Numbered from the stretch's first letter, positions 8,753 to 20,760 are shown. The stretch: 64,000 nt of DNA from Cliona cf. orientalis (GCA_963930775.1 OZ005696.1:6076001-6140000); one strand, 5' to 3'. The notes: generated by a model not told the origin, from the sequence alone. Program-made: numbers and translations.

Positions 8753-11425
8753 TTAGGCCATGCAAAGTTAATCTTCTGTTTCTCGTCCCCGCCTGCACGT
8801 ACATCAAACCCCCCGTGTGTACTTTTGTATGGGGCTATATTAGTGTCATAATTATGGAGGGTGTAGTCATTTTGTGAGAGGGGTATCCATCTTATTTGGG
8901 GTGGTCATTTAGAGGTAGAAATTTCTTCTTGCTGTGGTGTATATTTCCTTGGGGGTATACTATTCTATATGGGAGTAGTACACTGTAAATTTTGGTGGGG
9001 TAGCTATCTTCAGTAGGCGTATGGCTACTTTTCATATTAGGATCGTATATTTATTAGTGAAAGATGTATAATAATAATGGCTAGTACTATTGTTTTGGGA
9101 GGGGTATTCATTTCATTTTGGGGGGGTGTCTTTAGGGGTGGGCCATTTCTTGGGGTACTGGGTGTAAGTACCAGCCACGCCCCTACATGCACAGAGCTAG
9201 CTAGATAGCAAAGGTCACGTGATCAGTTACTGTCCTCTAACAAATTTACCAATTATCCGGCTGAAGTTCATAGACCTTCACAACTGTCGATATTGGATGG
9301 ATAGCCTTAAAAAAAGCATTGTATCATTGACCTTTGACCTTGTATATGGCAGCAACTGATCACGTGACCTTTGTTCTCTACGGTGGCCCTGAAGGTCAGT
9401 CCTCAGGGTCAGGTGTCAGGTACGGTCCTCAGTCCTCAAGTAGCAATCCTCAGTCCTCAGGTAGCAATATTCAGTTATCAGGGTCAGTCCTCAGGTAGCA
9501 ATTGTCAGTCCTCAGGTAGCAATATTCAGTTCTCAGGGTCGGTCCTCAGAGTCAAGTAGCTATCAGTCCTGTCCATCATCGGCTCTCTGTCCTATCATAT
9601 CTTAGTATAAAATCAAAGCTATTCATTAATCAAGCCCAAAAAAGTCAGTGAGTCAATCTGATTTGTGTGTAAGAAATCTGTTGCAGCTAGCTACATATAT
9701 AGATGCTGTGTGGAATAATTTTTATACAAGCTGGAGAGATCCTAGCATGTAGCTAATCAAAATATAGGTAGTGTTCCCAGGCCTAGATAAAGTGACACTG
9801 TGTGATGTGACAATGAACTCATTATTTTTTTATCTAAAAGCTTAGACAAGCTCCACTTACAAAACATTAATACTACCGGGTATGTGCTAGCTTCTACTTG
9901 ACTGAATTGTTCTCTTATCTACTCAGAAGCATAGAAACTTTTTGGAAATTCCGGGAAGGGTTTGAGTACAGCATTTTTGCTGTCACACGCCAGGATTTCC
10001 AGGGGAGGCCTAAATGTACTCTACAACACCATATTATTAAGGATCAGTAATGATTACATGCAATGACGCTTGTCAACAGCCTGGAAGCATGTGAGGTCGT
10101 TTTTCCGCTATTTCTGACATTCTTACTCTCGCAGAGATGCCTAGATCTCGAGATTTAGCGATTTTTGTGATAACGACAACAACGATAAAACCAATTAGGG
10201 GTAATAATTATTGGGACCAAGTCGAGATTGACTACTTCAGTCTTGACCCTGAGGACTGACAATTCAATTATTGCTACCTGAGGACTGTCCCTGAGAACTG
10301 AATATTGCTACCTGAGGTCTGCTACCTGAGGACTGAGGATTGCTACCTGAGGACTGAAGATTACTACATGAGGACTGAGGACCGGTACCTGACACCTGAC
10401 CCTAAGGACTGACCTTCAGGGCCACCGTAGTTCTCTGTGTGGGGGCGTGGCTGGCACTACGCCATACCTCATACCAATAAAAAAACTACCCCCAAGAAAT
10501 GGCCTACCCCTCCAATAAAAAGACTACCCCCATATGAAATGGACACCCCTCCCAAAAACATAGTACCCCGCAAATGAAATGGACACTAATGAAAGATCCC
10601 GTCTCCCCCCTCCCCCCCAAAAGAAAATGGATGCCCCCCAGAAGAAAAGACTACCCCCCAAATAGAGTGCATACCCCTCCCAAAACAATACTATACACTA
10701 TTCATCATTATGACACTAATATACCGCCATACCTTTTGGTATTCAGATTTTGGCTGGATGACGTCATCAAGCCATAACTAATCAATCAATAATCAACCAT
10801 TCTGGGGGTGTGGTCTTGTCGTTAGTCACTCGAGGCCCGAGTGGATGCTCTATAAATGTAGAAAATCGATTGAATGCTCAGCCTCTACCAACAATGTTGG
10901 TCAGCAATGATCATCAATAACTGCTGCAGGGGCGGATGCAGGATCTTGTGAAGGGGGGTTCTTTTTATTATGCGCGCGAAAATTTTTCGTCGACCACGCC
11001 CACTTTGTGTTGGCCACACCCCTTTTCGATCGCGCTTGCCGCTGAACTGTAGCCGCTAGAAAGACGACGAAAGAACCTGTAAGTTTCCTGATTGTAGCTG
11101 TAGTAAACAAGGCCAAGACTCCCAAAATAATGTAGTTTCACATCAAGAATCACTGATACAGTCGATTTTTTTTTCACTGGAAGATATTATTACTCGTGGT
11201 AGGCTTGGGGTCAGGGGGGTTCGAACGAACCAAACGAACTACCCCTGGATCCGCCACTGTGCTGTGATACTGGAAATGGAGCAGATATAATTATTGGAGT
11301 TGCCGTTTCAGCTTGTTAGTAATTAATGGGGTGTGGCTAGGGGTGTGGTATCAAATATCAAAATCATCCATGTCCCTTATGTGCTTTGGAGTATCCTATA
11401 GGACGAGAAACGGAACATTTACGTT
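8753..11425. mobile_element. Large nested palindromic insertion in PIG-P pseudogene exon 2
   Basis: The block interrupts exon 2 of a PIG-P copy. Its ends are weakly inverted around GTTTCTCGTCC and GGACGAGAAAC. Inside, G-rich sequence at about 8860-9180 faces C-rich sequence at about 10440-10710 (reverse complement). A second inverted pair of arms, 9379-9562 and 10238-10431, is built of tandem GTCCTCAGGTAGCAAT-type units. A small MITE with ends CAAAGGTCACGTGATCAGTT lies at about 9207-9376, and another with GGCGGAT-CAG/CTGGATCCGCC ends at about 10926-11265. The core 9600-10230 has no recognisable gene. It is a stack of several insertions, not one element. Confidence 0.6.
9379..10431. repeat. 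Inverted arms made of minisatellite units
   Basis: Left arm 9379-9562 starts CTACGGTGGCCCTGAAGGTC and continues with units like TCCTCAGGTAGCAATATTCA. Right arm 10238-10431 is its reverse complement, ending CCTTCAGGGCCACCGTAG. The unit number differs slightly between arms. A short frame translates through the left array but is only repeat translation. A lone copy of the end, CCAGGGCCACCGTAG, occurs at 43855-43869. Confidence 0.8.
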
Positions 11426-11764
11426 AAATGAGTGGCCATTGAATTTCATTGGATTCACGTACTTTCCTCTCAATCTGTTGTTGAGTACATTGTGATGTAT
11501 ACAGCAGGCGTTGTGTGTTGACTTCACCCTGGTCGACTCCGTGAAGGTGTCACTCCAGACAGCTGTGTGCATTCCTTGTGCATATGCATGTGGTTGGTTG
11601 CCATAACAGCACTATAGTGAAACCATGACACATACGCATATCAGGAGTATCATGAGTTAAACGTTTGCACACATGCATGAAAGTTCTTAGCTTAACAAGG
11701 ATGGGCACACACACTCTCATCACCCCATCTACATCCTAAAGCTAGCTGGAAGAGAAAAAATCCG

Positions 11765-11836
11765 GGCAGCCGCCGGGAATCGAACCCAGGGCCACTGACT
11801 TGAGCCACCAGCGCTCTACCACTGAGCTACGACCAC
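11765..11836 (-). tRNA. tRNA-like sequence (probable pseudogene or SINE head)
   Basis: Read on the minus strand, 72 bases fold as a cloverleaf. There is a 7-bp acceptor stem with several G-U pairs, D stem GCTC/GAGC with loop AGTGGTA, a 5-bp anticodon stem, a 5-base variable loop, and a T stem CTGGG/CCCGG around TTCGATT. Good A- and B-box promoter elements are present. The anticodon loop is GGCTCAA, giving CTC at 11802-11804 (Glu in a real tRNA), but position 33 is G instead of the near-invariant U. The weak acceptor stem also argues against a functional tRNA. Short inverted AGCTGGAAG/CTTCCAGCT sequences flank it at about 11746 and 11861, so it may be part of a mobile element. Confidence 0.45.
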
Positions 11837-12131
11837 CCTTAGGCACCCGAACTCCCCCCTTCCAGCTTTAAGGGCGAAAGTCAACCCTATACCCAAACTA
11901 CGTTCACGGAGTCTGCCGGGATAATTAAATCACCAAAGCACAGAGCCCCAACAATAGTAATTACATGAAATGTATTGTTATATCTACAGGTATATAATAT
12001 ACTTTGGAGAATAATTATCAATCCCAGCATCTGGAATGTAAGGAATCTTGTCGAGTATACGGTAAATACATACAGTACTCCATAAGTAACTGACAATTAA
12101 TAGTTTGTGAGATGTTCTATCCCCTGTATAG

Positions 12132-12537
12132 GACATGTTTGAGCAGGCCTCCAACCATTCCTTATTGGCCTATTCGGATTGCACTCCTGTTCCAGACAGA
12201 CAGCAGGTGGGTTTACATTACATGATATACAGGTTTCTCTGTGGACTGGTGGGCCTTGGGTGTGCTGTTGCAATTGCATGGGCGTAGACACAGTTTATAA
12301 TGTGTGGGGGGGGGGGGGGCTCAATGATCATCGCGCGAAAATTTTCTGCACTATTATTGAAAATGTCATAAAAATGCATTTTTGAGGAGAAATTCTCATG
12401 AATTTGGTAGTGTAAATTACAATTTTTGAGGGTTAAACTGATAAAAGCCAGTATTTGATACAAGTCAACAATTGTTCCCAATAACTATACAATGTAAAGC
12501 TGAAAATCTGGGGGGGGGGGGGGCTTCAGCCCCCAAA

Positions 12538-12575
<38 letters not shown>

Positions 12576-13512
12576 GGGTTGTATGAGATGCTGGCAAGGA
12601 AGTCTCCATTTGACATTGGAGGCCATGACATGCCAGACCAAAGCACAGAAGACTACCTCTTCCAAGGTACAGTGAAACTGCACACATGTGTAGCTCATTG
12701 AGAATGTTGGATTACTCATGTCTGTTATCCCATGACATAATATATACTGTGTTTTCAGGCCCATCAATGTTAGTTGTATACTTGTCTTGCTTTGTGCTAT
12801 ACAGTTATTCTTGAAAAGACGATCCGTATCCCTCACTCTCTCTCTGTCAAGGTAGCCCAGGTGCTCAAGGGATTCCTCAACAAGGTACACAACTACACAT
12901 ATGTCTGAGGTTTGTCTCATGGTTGGTTTCAAGACTTGGTGCCTAGCTACATGTATATAATTTATCTTTTCCTCTGCCCATCCACCAATATACACACACA
13001 CATAATATATATCTAGAACCCGAGTGAGCGTCTTGGTTGCCATCCTCAGACAGGGTTCCAGGACATTGTCTCTCATGCGTTCTACAGAACCATTGAGTGG
13101 GAACTAGTAAGTCAAATTACTGCTCAAAATAAACGTAGAACGTTTGAATTACAAGCTTAAGCTATACTTAAGGTTATGATATACCATGTCATGTATAATA
13201 TTATTTGATATTTCAACTTTGGCAGTGACAGATGAACCCTCCCTACAAACCAAGAATTGACTCTGACGGAGACCCCTCCAATTTTGACCCTCAATTTGTA
13301 GTTGAGCCTCTTGACTTCACCCCTGATGACAGGTGAGACATACACTAGTTACCCAACACCAGATCCATACTAAGATTGAAATTTCCCCCTCCCTCCATTT
13401 CTCTCTCCCTCTCCTCCCTCACGGTGACGTTCTTCAAGCCATTGATCAGTCTAAGTTTGAAGGTTTTGAGTACGTCAATCCTCTGCTGATGTCCAAAGTG
13501 GACGATGTGTGA
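12132..13512 (+). pseudogene. Atypical protein kinase C, 3' half, copy A (pseudogene)
   Basis: Exon order follows the C-terminal half of PRKCI/PRKCZ kinases. 12132-12206 has remnants of the FEQASNH segment, with a frameshift before GLHSC. 12233-12270 plus 12579-12666 encode [12 protein letters not shown] and YEMLA..SPFDI, and are split by a 308-bp insertion. 12805-12884 encodes IRIPHSLSVKVAQVLKGFLNK. 13017-13106 encodes NPSERLGCHPQTGFQDI. 13217-13332 is the turn/AGC tail, and 13425-13512 the hydrophobic motif [14 protein letters not shown] up to the stop. Besides the insertion, an acceptor AG is AA at 13216, a TGA replaces a Gln codon just after it, and the last acceptor reads ACGG. Catalytic-loop and N-terminal exons are absent. 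aPKC is the polarity kinase of the Par complex; this copy cannot encode it. Confidence 0.85.
12271..12578. mobile_element. 308-bp insertion with G/C homopolymer tracts inside aPKC copy A exon
   Basis: The aPKC exon reads through GTGCTGTTG at 12262-12270 and resumes with TATGAGATGCTGG at 12582; copies B and C join these directly. The inserted block starts CAATTGCATGGGCGTAGACA, contains G runs at about 12305-12319 and 12511-12524, and ends in a C run of more than 40. TTG next to both borders may be the target duplication. Confidence 0.75.
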
Positions 13513-13970
13513 TGGCTGTGACAATCTAGGCTCTCTCCTTTAGACTTAATGTGATCAATCATTGCATGTACCACTACATGTATAAAGTTATTGTATTGTT
13601 ATCAGACAAACCCTGTTGTGGTATACACATCATCAGGCACTGCTCTTGATGTTTGTTATCAGATCATTTTTATCAAACTAGTCTATCTAGTGAGACATCA
13701 TTATTTGTTTTGTGAAAATAGCCTATTGTACATGTGCACTATTATTAATAATTATTATTACGTAGGAATTGTGATAATTATCAATTATAAACTTAAGTGG
13801 ATATGTATAAAAGGTAATAATTGGCAAGTATTAAATTGGTGAATTGGCTCTCCACGTACTGGTTTTGGTGATCTGAATGCTTATCGCCATAATAATAATA
13901 TTATAATAATATTATAAGTGTGCATGCACTTGGTGAATTTTGAATTTGGTGATCTATATTATTATTATAT

Positions 13971-14015
13971 CAGGGACTACACATTATCTTTCAGAAAGAT
14001 AATGTGTAGTCCCTG
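13971..14015. repeat. Hairpin with 22-bp arms and 1-nt centre (copy at block 1)
   Basis: Left arm 13971-13992, centre A, right arm 13994-14015, perfectly complementary. It lies between the 3' ends of the convergent aPKC copy A and GTPase copy 2, and has a counterpart at the same relative place at 39470-39514. Confidence 0.95.
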
Positions 14016-16969
14016 ATTATATATTATACCAAATTGTGTATGACATTGTGAATTCCCGATACACAGCGCTAGCATCAAGAGCATTATAATATAAAGCATA
14101 CTCTTGACATAAATTTAATATTCATATATAGCCCATTTCTGGAGCAGTAAAAAGAAATTTGAGCAAACATACATAATATTATTATACAATATTATACTCA
14201 ACATGATGAATAATCACAATAATGTGATCACAGTCACTTTTGAAAAAAAAAAATCAATGTATATCACACACATTTTATTCCAAACATGTCATTTCAGTGC
14301 TTGAATCTGCTCTGCCAGATGTCCAAATCCAACAGTGGGGGACTGGAGGGCCTCGGCTAATGCTGCTAGTGTGGGTTTAGGTTGGACCATCTTCAGCCAA
14401 GTTGTCAACACGGCTCGAAAACAATCATCAATGTCTCTATTGTTCCCATGAATAACGTCCAATGTTCCAGGAGTAATTTTCAGCTCAAGACCGATATTGT
14501 ACCACTTTGCTCTAGCATCCCAAGCTATACTCTCTGGATCGCATAAAGATCATTGATGTCAAGTGAACCTACACCTACAAACATTAAAAATTTCAATATC
14601 AGTAAATCAAAATTAAGTGCACTCCATAAACTACAAAGTCATACTACATTCTTAATTGCAACCATACTATAGTACAACCTACAAAGTACCTGTAGATGTG
14701 CCAATAGAGCCTTTCCCAAGCCACAATCGGTGTTGTTCTGTCATCTCACTGAACACGGTCGCAGGGTGGGTGGTACAGGTCAAGAGTCCACGGCTGGAAA
14801 TGGTAGCAGGGTGCACTGTTGGCTGATGGTTTGAGCAAAGGAAGGCTGTCTCGGGAATTGAATTGTTGTAGTTCAATCGTCGTGAAGCTTTGCGGATCCC
14901 ACTGAGGATTGTCTCTCGAATTACTGGACAGGCTTCTTCACATATTTCAAGCGCTCTAGCAAAACTAATGAATTGTCAGAAGGAAAAGAGATATCGACAC
15001 GAATAAACGAAGAAAAGGAATCGGTTATTGTAATGAAACCAGGATGATTTCCTGGAATTGTGAATAGAGCTTGGTTTCGTGACAGCTGCACGGGATTGCC
15101 ATCCTCCATGAGAAGCTGCCACTTGGCTTCAGTGATAAGAGCAGAAAGAAGAAAGCAGTAGACTCCAAGCTTGGGTCCATCAGGACCAAAGTAGAAGAGA
15201 AAAGGAGAAACAATATGAGAGGATGGGCCAGGTGAGAGACGAGATAAGTCTTCTTCTCGCAACAGGCATGACATCAAGTATTTGCCATCACCTACTTCTG
15301 CAACAATCAGTAGATGTTTGAAAAGTGAGATCAGGTGGTCTTCTTCGAAAAGCTTTGGGACGTAGCGAGACTTAAATTGAGACAGAATATCTCGTGTGAT
15401 TATGCCACAAAATTTGAACTCTCGGTAATTAACCACGTACACTTCTAGCTGCTTGTATCTGTGTGGGCTGATTTGCATGCAATGTTAAGCTATGCTCTAC
15501 CAACTCTGTGATCTTGTCAAGGATGACCTGAGCATTTATGAAAATAACCTTGGGAAGGACCTCGCTATAATGCATGACAAGCTTGTGATCTCGAAGGTAT
15601 TGCAGTGCATCTTCAAATGATTCTCTTGTAAAGTGGAATATTGTTGCTTCCTTGAAGCACTCTTCCTTGCTCAGTATTGCCTTCTTTTGATATTTTGCTA
15701 GTCGTTGGAAAGCCATCTCCAAAGCAAAGTATCGATGCGGGATTCTGACACGTTGTAGCTTCTGCAACTCAAGCAACATGAGGTATCTCAAATCAGCAAG
15801 GACTGCCTGATCATCATCCCCTGGGCATTTGGCATTAATGGAAAATATCAGCCTTTGTGACTTTGCATCACAAAAGAGGACATGATCCTTCATGTTTGGA
15901 GGAATGATGCTGAATAACTTTCGTTCCTTTTCTTCTCTGTTTTCTCCCTTGCATTCATGCTCACGGTCCTTATGTGTCCCCATGAAAACAATCTTAGGAC
16001 ACTTGCCCTTTTCTGAAGTCGACTGGAGAACTCGCATGCAGTGGCGAAAGGTCTGCAGGTGTGTGAAAGGAGATTTGAAAGGCTTTCCGATGCGCTTCCC
16101 ATTAGTGTAATACTCAACTAGTGGGTAACTATCAAGAGGCTCATTTAGCTTCACTATGAGCATGCCAAACATGGTGTTGGAGACAAAAACTGGAAGTATT
16201 TCGTGATACATTGGCTGCCCACCAGAATCACCCATGTCAATCACGTCCTGGTCATCCAGTTGACCAGCTGTCTTCGATCCAGCATGCATTCGAACGACAA
16301 GTTCTCTCTTCAAGCCACCATGCTCCTGATGCATCCCCTTACCAGTAGATTCTGCGAGTTTGGCTTGTTGCTCCGTAGGTAACGGAATGTATACATGAGC
16401 AACAACCGTTGCTTGTTGTCTCAGTTTGGTGTGTGACTGTGGCAAGTGTAATCGCTTTCCTGTGCTAGACTCTAGCATACTCTTGGCTGATTCACACAGC
16501 ATATCAGAGTACTGTTGGTCAGTGATCCTGTTGAAGCAAGTCTCGCCGGTTGTCCGCTCGTGGACTCCGACCTTACATTGAGCTACTGCCCTCACTGGAT
16601 TCTTAACACACTCTGTGCTTTGTCGTATGGGTGGAGGTTTCTCCTTGAGGAAAGCGTGAAGAGCGTGAGTCTTCCCAGACCCTCCAGCCCCCATCAGGAA
16701 CGAACTGCCACTGCGGTAGTTCAGGTCACCCTCTTTCATGGCTTCATCGAAGTTATGCTGTGCCCTTTCACTCACTATAATATGAATAAAGGAGAGCTTA
16801 ATTTGCCCATATCGCTAGCCTCACATCCAGGCCTTCTCAATATTTTGTGTACTAAAAGCATGAAAAAATCCTGGTACAAGGCTACATTTCTGGGAAGGCT
16901 TGTGCTATCTATATAATAATGTATACCAGCCCAGCTATTTCCCTATAATCTATTTGGTAGTTACACTAT

Positions 16970-17790
16970 AATATATGACGAAAATATTTTTCAGACGATC
17001 ATTTTTCTTATATAGTCCATGTCATTAACACACGAGGGCATGGATACATGTCTTGGATGCACCCGGTTGCTATGAATGCCACATTTCATTGTCAAATGAT
17101 CGGCGCAAAAGTGCCGCGCGTTTCGAGAGGCCTGCTGAGCTGAGCAGGTACTGGACACCCTATCAGTGGCGGATCCAGAGGGGCTTCGATGGGTTCGGAC
17201 AAACCCCCCTTTCTGACTAGCTGTCTAGTACTTAGCCTGTGTAGTAGTGGTTTCATAGAACCCCTTCCTTTTAGCTAGCTACAGTACTTAAAGCCTCTGT
17301 CTCTAGCTCACCTACGTGGACGTTTCTTAGTGAATATTTGGTCGATTTGAAGTCTTGGAGCGTTGAATTTGCAGGGGGTACCAAAATGCGTCATTAAGAG
17401 CCATGAATATCATTAATTCTTTACCATGGCGTGCACCAAAGTGTATCTCACAGCAACAGAAAGAGCTATGGAGCTGGAATAAAAACCAAAATGTAGCTCT
17501 TGAAGCAGCTACCATGGTCCTGAACATGTTAGACTATGCCATAGTATACATACCAAGCTTCTTCAAAGACAACCTTACATGTATGATTGTCACATTTATA
17601 CTCACGACAGATCAAAAAATGTATTTCAGTAACAGTAACAGTTATGGAGCTGGAATAAAGACCAAAATGTAGTTCATAATCTAACAAAAAAACAATCAGT
17701 GTCCTTAATACCAGTAGGGCATTACTGTGAATAACTCATGCATAATATTATTATCCCATCATTGTTACGTCAAACATACTTGTTTCGCGA
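16970..17790. repeat. Split copy of a ~540-bp dispersed repeat with an insertion
   Basis: 16976-17160 matches the left end of the repeat seen complete at 45815-46378, and about 17752-17786 matches its right end. The middle has been replaced by about 590 bases that begin CAGTGGCGGATCCAG at 17166. Within these, a 31-base phrase (GGAGCTGGAATAAA-ACCAAAATGTAG) occurs twice, at about 17468 and 17645. Nothing gene-like was seen. This lies in the intron between the Death-like 3 and GTPase exons of copy 2, counted from the GTPase side. Confidence 0.55.
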
Positions 17791-19873
17791 TATATTATGC
17801 GCATTAATGCAATTTCGATAAATTATGAGAATCAATGGAATGAAAAACACATTACAATTAATTTTGACTTGTTCTAGCGGATGAATATTGGATCTAGCCA
17901 ATCAAGATTGGAGTACTCCCCCCCCACCCCGGATCTACAGGTTCTCAGCCTGGCAATGGCATGGCTCTGTATATCATCAGTACAACTATTATAAATTAAT
18001 GCAGCTATGCTCACTCTCTCCTTTTCTAACATTCACTGAATAGTCATGCATGCAGAAACATAGAAATATGTAGCTTGCCTTGTCAAGGGAAGAACTGTAG
18101 GACTAGTACTTGACTGATTGCTGTCTAACTAGCAAGTGATGTACACAATCCAGGAGTGACATCGATGCTATGTGTGTACATGTACACGTACATGTACTGT
18201 GCTTCTTCTAAAGTTCGCTTTACTGAATGATTGAAAATACCGTATAGCCGGAAATATTGGCAGGAATTAAATTTGGCGGTTGAGCCCCAAATCGCTATCA
18301 CAAGAATATTGGCGGATTTAAATTCGGCGGTTCGGTATGGGATCGCCATACGTACATATGCGAGTAGGAAATCTTGGCAGATTTTAATTTGGTGGTTGTA
18401 ATATAGACTGCCAAACCGCAAATGCAATGACGCACCACATCTGAAAACGGAACCACGTGTTATTTTTATGCATGCTCATTGTGTGGATAAGATGAATGGA
18501 TAAACAGACAGACACATGTGTACGTTCAAATGAACTTCTACCGAGCGAACAAATATGGGGTTCCTTTATGCATGCCTCCAATTAGCTACTACTCACATGT
18601 ACGCATGTGCAGCAACGTGGCAAAGCAGCTGTTTTGTCTGCTGTCTGTAAGAAAAATGCCAGCTCTTGAGCTCAAGGTACCTGTGTCACAGATTATTTGG
18701 TATCCCCGGAAATTCAGTAAAGTGATGACTATACCAAGGGGCAAGGCCTTAAATACTGCTTCCATGGCCGCCATCTCAACTGTGACTGCTTTCAAAAGTG
18801 CACTGAGTACGTTGACCGTTGACCTGTGCCGCGGCCCGGGTCCGGCCCCTTCGAGGGGATGCAAAATTTCCCATGGCGAGTAATTGGGGATACCGTTAGT
18901 ATATATGGTACGGGGATGCCAAATATTCTAGTTTATTTGATACGGGGATATACCAAAATATCGGGGAGTCAATTTTCCTATGATACCTGAGCGATTCCTA
19001 AGGAATCCATCGAAATAGTCTAAAAGCTTGCGTCATTACCTTCAAATTGTTTGCTAAGGCCCACTGACATCACAAACACTACGTTTTTTTGGTCACACCT
19101 ATTAATAACCTTACCTCCATGTGCTTTCTGCTGAAGTACATAACTTAGGATAACATGAATTTAGGTAAAGGTCGTCATCATTGCAATTTATTGGCCACTT
19201 GACCACACCTATCAACCCTAGCCCCATGCGCTTTCTGCATGTTATGTATGTACCTTGGACATAAGTGCTCTCCACCTCACCAGCTTGACGGACAAGGCCA
19301 ATACTACGGAGTGACTTTGCAACGTGCTTCCAACTGGGGCAAGGATGATGAGTGGCATAGAGGTCAAGGTACGCTTCTCTCCTCCGGAAGGGACTATCAT
19401 AGATTATCTTGATTTCATTCACTTTTGATTCTGGTAGTTCAAGCCAATTTCCAATATCCTTGTCACCCCATATCTCTGTCAACTCCAGCAATTTTTCTAC
19501 TGTGATAGTGAGATCTGCATTGATAGCAAGTTGCAAGTAAATAAAAACATCTGTTCACAATAATAATTATGCTATCTACATGTACAGTCGGCCTCTCACA
19601 GAAATTCATTGCATTATACTTCACTATGTAAGTTGATGATGGAACCTTTTTTTGCGTGCAGGTACATGTAGTTGAATATTCAAGTGAAGATGCCAATATT
19701 AATATCATTAATGGGCTATATATAGACTCAAGGACGATTATTTCAGAAAACATCAACTTTCGTGAAAAAGGACCCATGGGCGGTGCACTTTACGTTAGGC
19801 TCAAACAGGGGAATGACTCAATATTTGAGGAATCAATATATTATTGTGCACTATAAAGCGTGCACAACAGTAC

Positions 19874-20126
19874 TCAGGGTTGCATACAGAATTTTTTCCT
19901 GGGGGGGGGGGGGGGGGGGAGGGGCGATCTCACGGATGACTTACGTATACTAGTAAATAAATCACACAATAATGCTGTGATAACAAATAATTTCTTTTTC
20001 TTGTGTATGTAATAATTTTGTGCTGTATATATTACATGTATATTATGGAATTCTGGGGGGGGGGGGGGGGGGGGGGTGGTGGGGGGGAGATCCCAGTGTG
20101 CTCCCCCTCTGTATGCAACCCTGGTA
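19874..20126. mobile_element. MITE with CAGGGTTGCATACAGA ends and poly-G tracts
   Basis: CAGGGTTGCATACAGA at 19877 is matched by TCTGTATGCAACCCTG ending about 20124. Long G runs lie at about 19902-19919 and 20056-20083. It lies in an intron of GTPase copy 2. Confidence 0.7.
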
Positions 20127-20204
20127 CTGGATTGCTGAATGTATAACCCATTATAACACTCTAATGCATTGTAAACATTATTATACCTCTCAATAAAGGA
20201 ACAA

Positions 20205-20760
20205 GTATGTTTAATGTCACAGTCATGGGATAATGTGGCTATTATGCATGATCAGTACATGCTCACAAAACATGGAGACATATACAATGTATAGTTCATG
20301 CACAAATAGTATCCTGCCTGTGCATTAGTACCGTGCGCATGCGCAGATGGAAGCGGCATGAACTTCGAACCTGTACCAATTATTGCACAGGCCACATCCC
20401 TCACAGTAAGTAGTTGCTCTGGCTCTAACTAAGTGTGTAATGGCAACTCTGCTTGAACGTCGCTACCGGACTACTGACAGGTATGACAAAGAACAGACCA
20501 CGCCGCCCACATCACTCGAGGCTCGGTGGCTAGCACCAGCACATACTTAGCAGGCCTCTCGAAATGCACGGTGACTGTTCAACAATGCATCTCTACCTGT
20601 AGCTATGGCCCAAGGCACTCTTCTTTGTGCACACGGCCCTATAGTTCTGACCAATCCTGAGCCTTGTAGTGCAGACTTTATCTCCGTCTACGTTGCATAG
20701 CAACCGGGCGCATCCAAGACAAGTATCCAGGCCCTCATGTAATGACACAGACTACCGTAT
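20205..20760 (-). repeat. ~540-bp dispersed repeat, reverse copy
   Basis: This is the reverse complement of 45815-46378, running from CAAGTATGTTTAATGTCACA to the CATGTAATGACAC phrase. It is the second of four copies (with 16970, 31866 and 45815). It contains the GCGCATGCGCAGATGGAAGCGG core and no coding frame worth reporting. A CCGTATAG-type MITE piece (about 20755-20945) abuts its end. Confidence 0.7.

Larger units (their letters stand above)
8347..11470 (+). pseudogene. PIG-P pseudogene 1, split by insertions
   Basis: Remnants of exons 1 and 2 of the PIG-P gene that is intact at 52605-55389. Exon 1 sequence at 8347-8362 is interrupted by a small MITE (8363-8424), resumes at about 8425-8455, and then lacks the codons for the first membrane segment. 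Exon 2 starts at 8726 after TCTACAG and stops after 27 bases at 8752. The rest of exon 2, coding for NEWPLNFIGFTYFP, begins at 11426, so 2.67 kb of foreign DNA lies in the middle. Exons 3 and 4 are missing. No functional product is possible. Confidence 0.75.

Noticed and set aside
9371..9559. 62-codon Ser/Gln-rich frame
   Set aside because: It is translation of a tandem DNA repeat in a transposon arm.
9379..10431. CRISPR array
   Set aside because: Units are contiguous without unique spacers, occur as inverted arms, and the genome is eukaryotic.
11765..11836. Functional tRNA-Glu(CTC)
   Set aside because: Position 33 is G and the acceptor stem is weak; kept only as a tRNA-like sequence.
12465..13076. 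203-codon minus-strand frame over aPKC copy A
   Set aside because: It runs antisense through kinase exons and translates the poly-C tract as polyglycine; no domain is seen and the plus-strand exons explain the sequence.
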